From a bacterium (GTDB taxonomy: Bacteria > Patescibacteriota > Saccharimonadia > Saccharimonadales > UBA4665), in the NCBI GenBank assembly GCA_021799575.1, contig JAJZAD010000002.1:46662-110661 (forward strand): a stretch of 64,000 nt of DNA, in the 5' to 3' direction. The translations under genes and the position numbers were made by a program. Shown one piece after another: positions 26,885-35,382 of the stretch (position 1 is the stretch's first letter; the number at the start of each line of letters is the position of its first letter). Under the pieces are notes generated by a model. It had not been told where the DNA came from, did not search any database, and was given only the letters and a program-made list of their open reading frames with translations.

Positions 26885-27580
26885 CTACAAATAGTTTTTT
26901 AAGGCCACTTCCGCGGCTTGTTGCTGCCCCGCCTGCTTACTCGGCCCTTTTCCTTTCCCTAGTAGTTTGCCGTCAACGTAAACACCGACCGTAAACGTCT
27001 TATCGTGATCAGGGCCTTCTTCAACTATGACTTTGTAAGACGGTGTAAAGCCTTCCCTGCTTTGGACAATCTCCTGCAGCTGCGACTTGGGATCCACCCA
27101 AGTTCCCTGATTGAGAATATCTTTTAAAGTTACCAAGATGGTTTTGTTTATAAACTTCTTAGCTTGTTCATAGCCCTGATCGAGATAGATAGCCCCTATT
27201 ACCGCCTCAAAACTGTTAGCCAGAATTTGCGATCTGGCTCGTTCGGAACCTCTTTTCTCTCCACGACTGAGTCGCAGTAACGGTTCAAAGCCGGATTTTT
27301 GGGCGGCGGCACTAATACTTTCGGTTCTTACCAATGCGCTGCGCCAGTTTGTCAGCACTCCTTCCTGTTGATCCTGATAATTAGCATAGAGGTATTCGGT
27401 TACTACCAGTTCAAGAACCGCATCACCTAAAAATTCCAAGCGTTCATTATGCTCTCTAACGGTTTTTTTGTGCTCATTCAGATAAGACCGATGTGTAAAA
27501 GCCGTGATTAGCAGCGAGATGTCTTTAAAGTGCATCTCTAGCTTATCTTCCGCAAATTGTATATAGGCGTTAACATCCAT
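26885..27580 (-). CDS. rnc: Ribonuclease III
   Basis: A 231-residue RNase III of normal length. The signature NERLEFLGDAVLE (about 45-57) holds the catalytic acids, a second acidic site appears in ANSFEAVIGAIYLD, and a C-terminal double-stranded RNA binding domain ends the protein (GKGPSKQAGQQQAAEVALKNYL region). It processes rRNA and mRNA duplexes. Five nt separate it from the upstream NUDIX gene. Confidence 0.96.
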   Translation of the reverse strand: MDVNAYIQFAEDKLEMHFKDISLLITAFTHRSYLNEHKKTVREHNERLEFLGDAVLELVVTEYLYANYQDQQEGVLTNWRSALVRTESISAAAQKSGFEPLLRLSRGEKRGSERARSQILANSFEAVIGAIYLDQGYEQAKKFINKTILVTLKDILNQGTWVDPKSQLQEIVQSREGFTPSYKVIVEEGPDHDKTFTVGVYVDGKLLGKGKGPSKQAGQQQAAEVALKNYL

Positions 27581-27585
27581 AAACT

Positions 27586-28083
27586 TTATAATTTCGACTC
27601 CCTAATTCTTTTTAATCCGACCAGGATTAGTTTTCCTATGTCATCATAAGCTATTTTATCGATTGCCTCATTAGCCGGTAGCCATTTCAGATCGGTAAGC
27701 CATTCTTCTCCGTTCAAGTCTTGAGTATCCCCCAATCCTTGGACTAAGTAAATATGCATGGTCATTAACACTAGGGTGTGGTTTCGTCGGTAGCGGAAGT
27801 GGACTTTACCGAGCCAGGTCATAACTTTCATGTGCTTTAATCCAGTTTCTTCTTGTATCTCTCTCTCGGCTGTTACCCTGGGATCCTCACCCGGTTCAAC
27901 GTGTCCTTTGGGAATGGTCCAGCGGCTTTTTGCATCCTTAAGTAATAACAGCTCGATGGTTTGGGTTTGGGGATTACGGCGCCAAATCACACCTCCGGCC
28001 GTAGTCTCGTGCACGGCTTCAGCTATTTCCGGACCGCGTTTAACCAGTCTCCGGATACCTTTAAACGGTTTTGGCCGATGCAT
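27586..28083 (-). CDS. NUDIX hydrolase
   Basis: A 165-residue protein with a perfect Nudix box from Gly60 to Leu82 (G-x5-E-x7-R-E-x2-E-E-x-G-x). The WTIPKGHVEPGED start and the late HTLVLMTMHIYL strand resemble diadenosine-polyphosphate or diphosphoinositol-type hydrolases (MutT/Ap4A group), but the substrate is not certain. It is squeezed between nusB (adjacent) and rnc (5 nt) and is surely co-transcribed with them, so a link to RNA metabolism is possible. Confidence 0.9.
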   Translation of the reverse strand: MHRPKPFKGIRRLVKRGPEIAEAVHETTAGGVIWRRNPQTQTIELLLLKDAKSRWTIPKGHVEPGEDPRVTAEREIQEETGLKHMKVMTWLGKVHFRYRRNHTLVLMTMHIYLVQGLGDTQDLNGEEWLTDLKWLPANEAIDKIAYDDIGKLILVGLKRIRESKL

Positions 28084-28587
28084 CTATTTGCTTGCTCCCG
28101 AGTGCGACTTTTTTTGTTTAAGCGGAGTTTTTTTAGCCTTGGGAGCCGCTTTTTCAGCTGCAGCGTTAACCCGTTTAAAAAGAGTGCCGAGTACACCGTT
28201 AACAAACTTGGATGAATTGTCGGCACCGAAAGCCTTGGCTAGTTCCACCGCCTCATTAATTACGACCTTGGGCGGAACGTCAGGTTCGTTTTCAAGTTCC
28301 CATAGTCCGATACGCAAAATTATCCGGTCCATTCTGGCGATTTGATCGATGGGCCATTCCGGGGCCACCGGCTGTAATTGCTTATCCAAGCCTTTACTGG
28401 CTTTAACTACGCCCCAAACCAGACTCTTTATGAATTCAACATCTTCAACAGTTTTTGAAAAGCGGGCTATATTCCTGGTCAGTACTTCATCTAAGTCCAG
28501 CGACGAATCGGAAGCGGCCAATCTGAAATCATACTCATAGAGAGTTTGCAGGGCTATGATGCGACCTAAGTGCCGGTTGGATGCCAT
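28084..28587 (-). CDS. nusB: Transcription antitermination factor NusB
   Basis: A 167-residue NusB: LGRIIALQTLYEYDFR at the N-terminus, IARMDRIILRIGLWEL in the middle and VVINEAVELAKAFG with KFVNGVLG near the C-terminus are family marks. A Lys-rich tail of about 30 residues is extra. NusB acts with S10 in rRNA antitermination. The gene lies between rpmF and the NUDIX gene. Confidence 0.95.
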   Translation of the reverse strand: MASNRHLGRIIALQTLYEYDFRLAASDSSLDLDEVLTRNIARFSKTVEDVEFIKSLVWGVVKASKGLDKQLQPVAPEWPIDQIARMDRIILRIGLWELENEPDVPPKVVINEAVELAKAFGADNSSKFVNGVLGTLFKRVNAAAEKAAPKAKKTPLKQKKSHSGASK

Positions 28588-28649
28588 TTATTTATTCCTT
28601 GAAGCCTTATCCGGTTTAAGCGGTGTTAATTTAAAGCACCGACATGTAC

Positions 28650-28673
28650 CTGTTTAGCCTTCAGACTAAACAG
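28650..28673 (-). promoter_or_regulatory. Hairpin overlapping the rpmF stop codon
   Basis: CTGTTTAG and CTAAACAG form a perfect 8-bp stem with an 8-nt loop; the second arm in + orientation contains the complement of the rpmF stop. A second short stem CGGTG/CACCG follows toward nusB (about 28621-28642). There is no T-run, so this looks more like an RNA processing or partial attenuation site than a full terminator. Confidence 0.4.
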
Positions 28674-28818
28674 AAACTGTCTTCTTACCGGTTTCTTTAC
28701 TCGTGGTTCTGACTTTAACCGGAGAGCGAGAGTTAACGCGTCTGGCAAGTTTAAGGGTAAGGTGGCTGCGTCTGGTGCCGCTAGCTCTAGGGCTGGTACG
28801 TTTTTTGGGTTTTCCCAT
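28666..28818 (-). CDS. rpmF: 50S ribosomal protein bL32
   Basis: A 50-residue basic protein. The start MGKPKKRTSPRASGTRRSHL matches the N-terminal half of bL32 (K-R-T-S-x-S-x-x-x-x-R-R-S-H), followed by a Lys/Arg/Thr-rich end. The C-terminus lacks the zinc-binding Cys pairs seen in some L32 proteins. GGAGAA lies about 17 nt upstream of the ATG, farther than ideal. It leads the rpmF-nusB-NUDIX-rnc run. Confidence 0.88.
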   Translation of the reverse strand: MGKPKKRTSPRASGTRRSHLTLKLARRVNSRSPVKVRTTSKETGKKTVSV

Positions 28819-28925
28819 GGTTTGATTCTAATTTCTCCTTTTTAATGCGAGTCTTAACTTGTCTTACGATCTACTTTAGCAGATGCGCTTTAAGCTTTTC
28901 AATGCAAGCCCGTTTTTACATGGTC

Positions 28926-31814
28926 CTATTTGACGACGAAGCTAAGCAGTTTATTGGGAACGTAGATGGTTTTAATAAGCTGTTTGCCGACTAAATAGGC
29001 CTTAATTTTAGGATTCTCCTTGGCGGTAAACTCGATTTCTGTTTGAGAGGAGTTCTGGTCAACGGAAATCTCTCCCCTTATTTTGCCGTTGATCTGGATA
29101 GCTATAGTGACCCTATCCTCGCTTAAATATGCTTGGTTAAAATTAGGCCAACTCTCCAGATGAATCGATTCTTCTCCGCCGATGTTCTGCCAAAGCTCTT
29201 CGCAAATATGCGGCGCGAACGGGGCTAGTAACTTAAGCAGTGTTTCGATTGCCCACTGCCATTCAACCGCAGCAAAACCGTCTTCCGCTTTAATCCTGTA
29301 AAGTTGATTAACACACTCCATTAGAGCCGAGATGGCCGTGTTAAAGCCGAGACTTAACATGTCTAAGCTAACTTTGTGGATAGTTTTATGCATGATGCGT
29401 TTAAGCGTATCCGATTCTTTATCGCCACCGTCGCTATTTACGTATTCGTTTACTAACGTCCAGACACGCTGCAAAAAGCGGTATGCTCCTCCAAGTCCTT
29501 CGGTACTCCAGTTGGTAGCCTGGTTCCATGGTCCTATAAACAGCTCCATAACACGTATACTATCCGCACCGTAGCCCTGTTCAATTAGTGCGTCAGGTTC
29601 AATCGTATTGCCTTTGCTTTTGCTCATCTTATTGCCGTCGGGGGCTAATATCATGCCCTGGTTGCGTAGGGTCTTAAACGGTTCGTTAAAATTGATTAAA
29701 CCGGCATCATACATGACTTTAGTCCAGAAGCGGGCATATAAAAGATGCATTACTGCGTGTTCGGCGCCGCCTATATAATCATCAACGGGTAGCCAAAAAT
29801 CGGCTTTACTCTTACTAAAGGGCTGGTTATGGTTGCGCGGGTCGGCAAACCGGAGAAAATACCAGCTGGAGCAGGCAAAACCGTCCATAGTATCGGTTTC
29901 GCGTTCTGCGGGGCCGCCGCACTTTGGACAAACGGTATTTACGAAAGATTTAAGTTTGGCCAGCGGGCTTTTACCGTCTCCGCTCGGCTCGATCCTTTCC
30001 AGCTCAGGGAGTTTAACCGGCAACTGGTCTTCCGGTACAGGTACGATACCGTCTTTAGTGCAGTATATTATCGGGATCGGTGCCCCCCAATATCTCTGGC
30101 GGCTGATCAGCCAGTCGCGCATTTTATAGTTGGTTACTTCTTTACCCTTATGAACTGAAGTCAGATCGGCTACTATCCGTTCACGGCAGTCACTGCTATT
30201 TAGACCGTTATATTTGCCGGACCGTATCATTACCCCTTCGCCTAAGTAAGGAGTGTCGGGATTATCTAATAATTTAACTAGATATTTGCCTTCAATAACG
30301 GTGAAAAACGATTCCAGTTTGTCTTTAGCTATCCAAACCGGTTCCAGTAGAGCCGCTTCTTCAGGTTTAACCTTTAAGCGCTTCTCATCTAACAGGTCGA
30401 AGAATACGAAACGGAAATGCGCCCAACGGTTTTGACGTTTTTGTCTGTGATAGAAAAGACTATGGATGTAGACTCCGGGATCACTAACCAGCTTTAAATT
30501 TTCATACCCGGTTTCTTCGAGCACTTCCCGTCTGGCTGCCGATACCGGGTCTTCGCCATCATTGATGCCTCCGGTCACTAAACCGTTCATCGGAACGGTT
30601 TTCCAGCTGACGCATAAGTATTCATCGGTTTTCGGATTATGCACAACCGCTACCACCGATTCTCTTTTAACAAACTCCTTGCCGGCTTTAACTGCCGAGT
30701 CTCCGGCAACGGCTATGAACTTCGGCTCAACTACACTTACTATCGGCAAATTGAATTTCTTAGCAAAATCAAAGTCGCGCTCGTCGTGAGCCGGAACCGC
30801 CATGATCGCTCCGGTTCCGTAGCCACTTAGGACGTAATCGGCAACCCATATCGGTAGCTTATTGCCGTTGATGGGATTGATGGCATATGCTCCGGTAAAT
30901 ACTCCGGTTTTCTCACGATCGGTTTTCTCACGGTAAATATCGCTTGAACTCTGAACGCTCCGGATATACGCTGATACACGCCTCCGATATTGGCTTAAGG
31001 TTATCCTTTGAACCGCTGCATGCTCAGGGGCTAGTACCATAAACGTCACACCCGGCAAGGTATCTGGTCTGGTGGTAAAGACGGTGAGCTGGGTATCACT
31101 GCCTTCAACCTCGAACGTAATCTCGGCTCCCTTACTTTTTCCTATCCAATTTCGCTGCATGGTTTTAATCGACTCTGACCAATCAAGATCGTCCAGATCG
31201 GCAAGCAATTTATCGGCATAGTCGGTGATCTTGAAAAACCACTGTTTTAGGGCCTTTTTCTCGACCTCATTACCGCAGCGCCAGCACCGGCCGCCCTCGA
31301 CCTGTTCGTTAGCTAGAACAGTCTTATCGAAGGGGCACCACCATTGCAGACTTTCTTTTCGGTAAGCTAAGCCGCGATGATATAAAAGCAAGAAAAACCA
31401 CTGAGTCCATTTATAATAACTGGGTTCACTACTGTTTAATTCTCGGCTCCAATCGTAACTGAAACCCATTTGGGTCAACTGAGCTTTAAAGCGCTTAGTG
31501 TTCTCAGCGATGGCTCGTTTGGGGCTGATGTGGTTTTTTAGAGCATAGTTTTCCGCGGGCAGCCCGAAAGCGTCCCAACCCATCGGATGTAAAACGTTAT
31601 AGCCATTCATGCGGTTAAACCTGGCGATGGCATCGCCCATGGTATAGTTCCTGACGTGGCCGACATGCATGGCTACACCGCTGGGATAAGGGAAATATTC
31701 CAAAACGTATTTTTTAGGCCGGCCGTCCTTATCTCCGGCTCTATAGATGCCGCTTTGCTCCCAGGCCTGCTGCCATTTGCTCTCAATGCTTTTAGGGTTA
31801 TATCGCTTCATCAT
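28926..31814 (-). CDS. leuS: Leucyl-tRNA synthetase with a NUDIX domain inserted in the editing domain
   Basis: A 962-residue class Ia synthetase. HVGH is at 50-53, KMSKS at 729-733, the editing-site TTRPDTL at 247-253 and GTGAIMAVPAHDERD at 333-347. Where other bacterial LeuRS pass quickly from the editing core to the GEGVMIRSG segment (525-533), this protein has about 130 extra residues (about 385-510). They contain a perfect Nudix box, Gly415 to Tyr437. Around the insert the LeuRS sequence is continuous, and the C-terminal tRNA-binding parts are normal. It charges tRNA-Leu; a tRNA-Leu(UAA) gene is at 37744. A TATACT box (31824-31829) ends 9 nt before the ATG. Confidence 0.96.
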   Translation of the reverse strand: MMKRYNPKSIESKWQQAWEQSGIYRAGDKDGRPKKYVLEYFPYPSGVAMHVGHVRNYTMGDAIARFNRMNGYNVLHPMGWDAFGLPAENYALKNHISPKRAIAENTKRFKAQLTQMGFSYDWSRELNSSEPSYYKWTQWFFLLLYHRGLAYRKESLQWWCPFDKTVLANEQVEGGRCWRCGNEVEKKALKQWFFKITDYADKLLADLDDLDWSESIKTMQRNWIGKSKGAEITFEVEGSDTQLTVFTTRPDTLPGVTFMVLAPEHAAVQRITLSQYRRRVSAYIRSVQSSSDIYREKTDREKTGVFTGAYAINPINGNKLPIWVADYVLSGYGTGAIMAVPAHDERDFDFAKKFNLPIVSVVEPKFIAVAGDSAVKAGKEFVKRESVVAVVHNPKTDEYLCVSWKTVPMNGLVTGGINDGEDPVSAARREVLEETGYENLKLVSDPGVYIHSLFYHRQKRQNRWAHFRFVFFDLLDEKRLKVKPEEAALLEPVWIAKDKLESFFTVIEGKYLVKLLDNPDTPYLGEGVMIRSGKYNGLNSSDCRERIVADLTSVHKGKEVTNYKMRDWLISRQRYWGAPIPIIYCTKDGIVPVPEDQLPVKLPELERIEPSGDGKSPLAKLKSFVNTVCPKCGGPAERETDTMDGFACSSWYFLRFADPRNHNQPFSKSKADFWLPVDDYIGGAEHAVMHLLYARFWTKVMYDAGLINFNEPFKTLRNQGMILAPDGNKMSKSKGNTIEPDALIEQGYGADSIRVMELFIGPWNQATNWSTEGLGGAYRFLQRVWTLVNEYVNSDGGDKESDTLKRIMHKTIHKVSLDMLSLGFNTAISALMECVNQLYRIKAEDGFAAVEWQWAIETLLKLLAPFAPHICEELWQNIGGEESIHLESWPNFNQAYLSEDRVTIAIQINGKIRGEISVDQNSSQTEIEFTAKENPKIKAYLVGKQLIKTIYVPNKLLSFVVK

Positions 31815-31823
31815 TTAAAAATT

Positions 31824-31829
31824 AGTATA
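31824..31829 (-). promoter_or_regulatory. -10 box of leuS
   Basis: TATACT on the minus strand, 9 nt upstream of the leuS ATG, with no Shine-Dalgarno between. A transcript starting about 7 nt after this box would be nearly leaderless. Confidence 0.5.
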
Positions 31830-31890
31830 CCCATAATAATATCTATTACTACCCGAGAAAAGGATTAACCCGCCTTTAAAGACGGCAATC

Positions 31891-33054
31891 TTAGTACTGT
31901 GCCAGGTAAGTAGTCTTGAAGGAAGTAGTTAGTTGTTGTTTTCGCTTAAAGCGGTCTTGTGCCAGTTCAATCAGAGTCTCAACCAGTTTCAAGTTGGACA
32001 TGCCGCTTTTTTTCCAATTGTGGGCGTAAAGACTGCCAGGCAGAGGGTTGACCTCGTTAAAGTAGACTTTTTTAGCCTTAGAGTCGATAAGCAAATCAAC
32101 TCTGGCGATACCGCTACAGCCAATGGCCTTATAGGTATTTATCGCTGTTTGTTCGGCTTTTTCATATAAGTCCTTTGGCAGTTCTGCCGGCAATTTAGAA
32201 TAACCTTGGGCGCCGGTTGCAGTTTTTGCGCCGGCTTGACCTTTCTTGCCCTGACGCAGATATTTGCTGTCGAAGTCGAACATGCTGCCGCTTCTTAACA
32301 CAGGCTGCTCGACAAAAGCAGCTTTGGGTTCTTCGTTCCCGATAATCGGTACAGTAACCTCAATCAGATTCTTAACTGCCTCTTCGACAATTATCTTATC
32401 GTCATAGTGGGCGGCTACTTCTATAGCGTTGAGTAGTTCTTTGGCGTTTACTACTCTAGATATAGCAATACTTGATCCTAAGTGTACCGGCTTTACGAAC
32501 AACGGATAAGTTAATACGCTTAAATTGGCTAAAACCTCTTGATTGTCGCTTATAAAGTCCCGTGAATAGAACCAGACGAATTTAGAGGTAGTTATACCCG
32601 CGTGGCCGGCAACGATCTTAGCTAGAGCTTTATCCATAGCTATAACGCTGGAGGGCATATTGCAACCGACATAAGCTACATTTGCCATTTCTAATAGCCC
32701 CATCAATTCCCCGTCTTCTCCGTGGGTGCCATGGGTCGCTGGAAATACTACATCCAGTTTAACTGATTTGGGCTTCAATGACGGCCAGAAGATTTTCAAC
32801 CCGTCACCTATTTGCAGGGCAAGTGGTTTCTGTTTAGTCAAGAATTTATCTATTTGTCCGGTCGTATAAAGAGCAATATCTTTAAGTTTTGGATGCGAAT
32901 ACCAACGTCCCTGTTTATCTATATAAATCGGTATCGGTTCATATGTCGCACTAAGTTCCAAAGGCTTAATAACAGAAGCTATAGCGGTAATAATAGAAAT
33001 ATCGTGCTCTGTGGAGCGTGACCCGAAAACGACTGCAACTTTAGTTTTACTCAT
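31891..33054 (-). CDS. ddl: D-alanine--D-alanine ligase
   Basis: A 387-residue ATP-grasp enzyme. VAVVFGSRSTEHDIS (5-20) is the N-terminal signature with Glu16. KPVHLGSSIAIS, then EEAVKN, and the C-terminal GIARVDLLID with FNEVNPLPG carry the ATP and metal ligands. It makes D-Ala-D-Ala for peptidoglycan. It lies 41 bp after the murF-like gene, its direct user. A TATACT box (33067-33072) ends 12 nt before the ATG, so it may also have its own promoter. Confidence 0.94.
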   Translation of the reverse strand: MSKTKVAVVFGSRSTEHDISIITAIASVIKPLELSATYEPIPIYIDKQGRWYSHPKLKDIALYTTGQIDKFLTKQKPLALQIGDGLKIFWPSLKPKSVKLDVVFPATHGTHGEDGELMGLLEMANVAYVGCNMPSSVIAMDKALAKIVAGHAGITTSKFVWFYSRDFISDNQEVLANLSVLTYPLFVKPVHLGSSIAISRVVNAKELLNAIEVAAHYDDKIIVEEAVKNLIEVTVPIIGNEEPKAAFVEQPVLRSGSMFDFDSKYLRQGKKGQAGAKTATGAQGYSKLPAELPKDLYEKAEQTAINTYKAIGCSGIARVDLLIDSKAKKVYFNEVNPLPGSLYAHNWKKSGMSNLKLVETLIELAQDRFKRKQQLTTSFKTTYLAQY

Positions 33055-33095
33055 TGGTCAATTTACAGTATAGCGCGCTTTGCTTAAACTCTCGT

Positions 33096-34544
33096 TCATG
33101 CATAATTATCCGGCCAGTCGTTTTGCATCAAAACCAAGTCTCCGGCAGCGACAAAAGTTTCGAGATTAGTATAAAAAGCCAGTGGATCTCCTACCATTTG
33201 GATTTCCCCCTTAAATCCAGCTTTTCTTAACCCTTCTAGAATATAATCCGTTACCGAATTCTCCATCAGTACTACCAGATCGGGTTTCGCATCTGCAATA
33301 TACTTACCCATTAAGGAATGCACTTTTGCGGTTTCTTCTCCTTGATCCACTAAGCCCGGAGTAACATAAATTTTTCGCTTTGCACTTAGCTCTTTAAGAA
33401 GCTCAGTACCAACCCTGATACCCTCGATATTGCCGTTATATGTATCATCGATTATCCAAGCACCCCCAAGTTCGTATGGCTGCATACGGTGGGGGAAAGG
33501 CTCGGTCTTAGCTACCGATCGCTCGACTTGGGTTTTTTTCAATCCCAGATCAAGCGCCAGTACCGCGCAAAGTGCCAGCGGACCGATCTGGTGTCTTCCC
33601 AGCAAAGAACTATGCAGATGAAGAGTAGTACGGCCTTGCTTAAGATTAAAGTTCAGGCCCTTGGAACTTACCTCCACCTTGTCGACTTTCCACTTACCGA
33701 CACCTTCCTGGGTATAAATGGTGTAGCTCGGTTTAATGAAGTCCTTAGCGGCTTCAGCTTCACCGTTAACATATACATTCCGGTTCTTTAGATAAATCGC
33801 GAGAGAAAAAATATCCGCCGCTGCCGCAGCCAAGGTTTTATATCTATCCAAATGGGCCGGGGCAATACCGGTAATTATGCCGTAAGTCGGGTGCGTATAG
33901 CTTGCAAACCTGGACACATCTCCCGGAGCACCCTCTCCATACTCGATAATCAGGATATCTTCCTTGCCATCTAAACCGGATGCGAATTTGGCGTGTTCGC
34001 TACTGACATTCTTATTAGCCGGTGTAGCAACAACCCGCTTTCCCTCACTTAGAACGGTATACAGTAATTCTTTCATAGTAGTTTTACCATAACTACCGGC
34101 TACTGCAATCTTGACCCCTGGATGGGATGCAAAAATTTTGTTGGCCGCTTTAATTTGCCTCGATTGGTTGGGTAATACGAACACTACTCTTCCGAACTCA
34201 AGAGGTATGATTATGAGGTGCGGCCAGATTAGAGGATAAGCAAGTAATAAAGCTAACCCAATCGGCCAGCACCAGGCTGCATCGGTGAAAGATATCGACC
34301 CGAAGATAATCAGCGCAATACCGGCCAGAATTTCAGCACCTATGCCGCTACTAAGCAGTAGTAGTAACATCTTAGCCTTATTGGTAGGCTCTAAGCTTTT
34401 ACGATACTGGACCTTTGAAAAATCCTTAGTACGCCACAACCAGTTAAGATAAGGGCTGGTACGGTACTCGCTGGTTTGAAGCATGTAAATAATAACTTTG
34501 GGGTAGCTTAGCGAGTACATTGAAAACAGGTAGCGTAAATTCAT
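33096..34544 (-). CDS. Membrane-anchored Mur ligase, MurF-like
   Basis: A 482-residue protein. Two hydrophobic segments (about 57-83 and 91-113) stand where MurF normally has its substrate-binding N-domain. The Mur ligase core follows: GSYGKTT (150-156) for ATP, then NVSSEHAKFASGL, GEGAPGDVSRF, HLDRY, and the C-terminal DDTYNGN motif, which favours MurF. It probably adds D-Ala-D-Ala to the UDP-MurNAc peptide, as the adjacent ddl suggests. The membrane anchor is unusual for classic MurF. It overlaps the hydrolase gene by 4 bp. Confidence 0.85.
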   Translation of the reverse strand: MNLRYLFSMYSLSYPKVIIYMLQTSEYRTSPYLNWLWRTKDFSKVQYRKSLEPTNKAKMLLLLLSSGIGAEILAGIALIIFGSISFTDAAWCWPIGLALLLAYPLIWPHLIIIPLEFGRVVFVLPNQSRQIKAANKIFASHPGVKIAVAGSYGKTTMKELLYTVLSEGKRVVATPANKNVSSEHAKFASGLDGKEDILIIEYGEGAPGDVSRFASYTHPTYGIITGIAPAHLDRYKTLAAAAADIFSLAIYLKNRNVYVNGEAEAAKDFIKPSYTIYTQEGVGKWKVDKVEVSSKGLNFNLKQGRTTLHLHSSLLGRHQIGPLALCAVLALDLGLKKTQVERSVAKTEPFPHRMQPYELGGAWIIDDTYNGNIEGIRVGTELLKELSAKRKIYVTPGLVDQGEETAKVHSLMGKYIADAKPDLVVLMENSVTDYILEGLRKAGFKGEIQMVGDPLAFYTNLETFVAAGDLVLMQNDWPDNYA

Positions 34545-35296
34545 GGGTGTAAAAATTGGTTTATTTGTCGGGATACCGGTTCGGCATATTCATGATGAAT
34601 AAAGTGACTGGATCCGGGCAATATTTCTAGTTTAGAGTGCTTGATTAGATAATGGAAGCGTTCGCCGTCACGCAAAGGAATTGCCGGGTCGCGGTCGGCA
34701 TTAATAATTAAAGTTGGAAGCTGAAGTTTAGCTGCATCGGTCTGAACGTCTTGAGCTACGGTCAGTTTAAAAGTTTCAGCTAGTTCGGGTACCACCAGCA
34801 TATCCGAGCCTATAGTACCGTATAGTTTCTGGCGTAAATTTTGTCGGGTTGTTTTTGGTAGCCAAAAGGTAGCCGACTTCCCTACTTTAGCCACAGTTCT
34901 GGTCGCCATACGTTTAAGAGGTTGGTTATTTCTAACCCCGGCCGAAGCCAGTAAGATAAGTTTATCTGCTTTAAGCTTGCCTAGGCTTAAAGCCCTTATT
35001 GCCAGAGCGCCTCCGTTACTGTGCCCAATAACCGCATAGATATCTTCTTCAACTCCCAATTTAGTTAAGAAGTGAGCTAGAAATTCGGCATAGTCATCCA
35101 GGTTCCATGCTTTAGGCGGTGCCTGGCTGGAACCGAACCCCGGCAAGTCCAAAGCTAATTTCGTGTAAGCGTCCAACAAGCCGCCGAGGAGCTTAAAAGT
35201 ATTATGATTATCCCCCCAACCGTGCAGCATGAGCAGTAACTTGCCGCTGCCTTCTTGACCGTAGGCGGTTACCAAATTGTCAACGATTACTTGCAT
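34541..35296 (-). CDS. Alpha/beta hydrolase
   Basis: A 251-residue alpha/beta-hydrolase fold. HGWGDN (25-30) forms the oxyanion region, Ser93 in GHSNGG is the nucleophile, Asp201 or Asp203 in NADRDP and His231 in SSHFIHHE complete the triad. The substrate is unknown. Being translationally coupled to the murF-like gene, it may act on cell-wall precursors or lipids, but nothing in the sequence shows this. It is the first gene of the hydrolase-murF-ddl unit. Confidence 0.85.
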   Translation of the reverse strand: MQVIVDNLVTAYGQEGSGKLLLMLHGWGDNHNTFKLLGGLLDAYTKLALDLPGFGSSQAPPKAWNLDDYAEFLAHFLTKLGVEEDIYAVIGHSNGGALAIRALSLGKLKADKLILLASAGVRNNQPLKRMATRTVAKVGKSATFWLPKTTRQNLRQKLYGTIGSDMLVVPELAETFKLTVAQDVQTDAAKLQLPTLIINADRDPAIPLRDGERFHYLIKHSKLEILPGSSHFIHHEYAEPVSRQINQFLHP

Positions 35297-35361
35297 ACGT
35301 TTAACTCTATTATCTTTAATTAAGGAGGGACAGTTTATACTATATAATAAGCGTAAGTAAC

Positions 35362-35382
35362 TTAATGAATTAAATTCATTAA
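35362..35382. promoter_or_regulatory. Perfect 21-bp palindrome upstream of the hydrolase-murF-ddl unit
   Basis: Two 10-bp arms (TTAATGAATT/AATTCATTAA) around a single central base. Its edge is 65 bp upstream of the hydrolase ATG. It lies just upstream of TATAAT-like sequences on the minus strand, so a repressor site is possible. Confidence 0.45.

Noticed and set aside
27830-28345. Plus-strand ORF of 171 codons across the NUDIX and nusB genes
   Set aside because: It is the antisense shadow of two well-identified genes and lacks a ribosome binding site.
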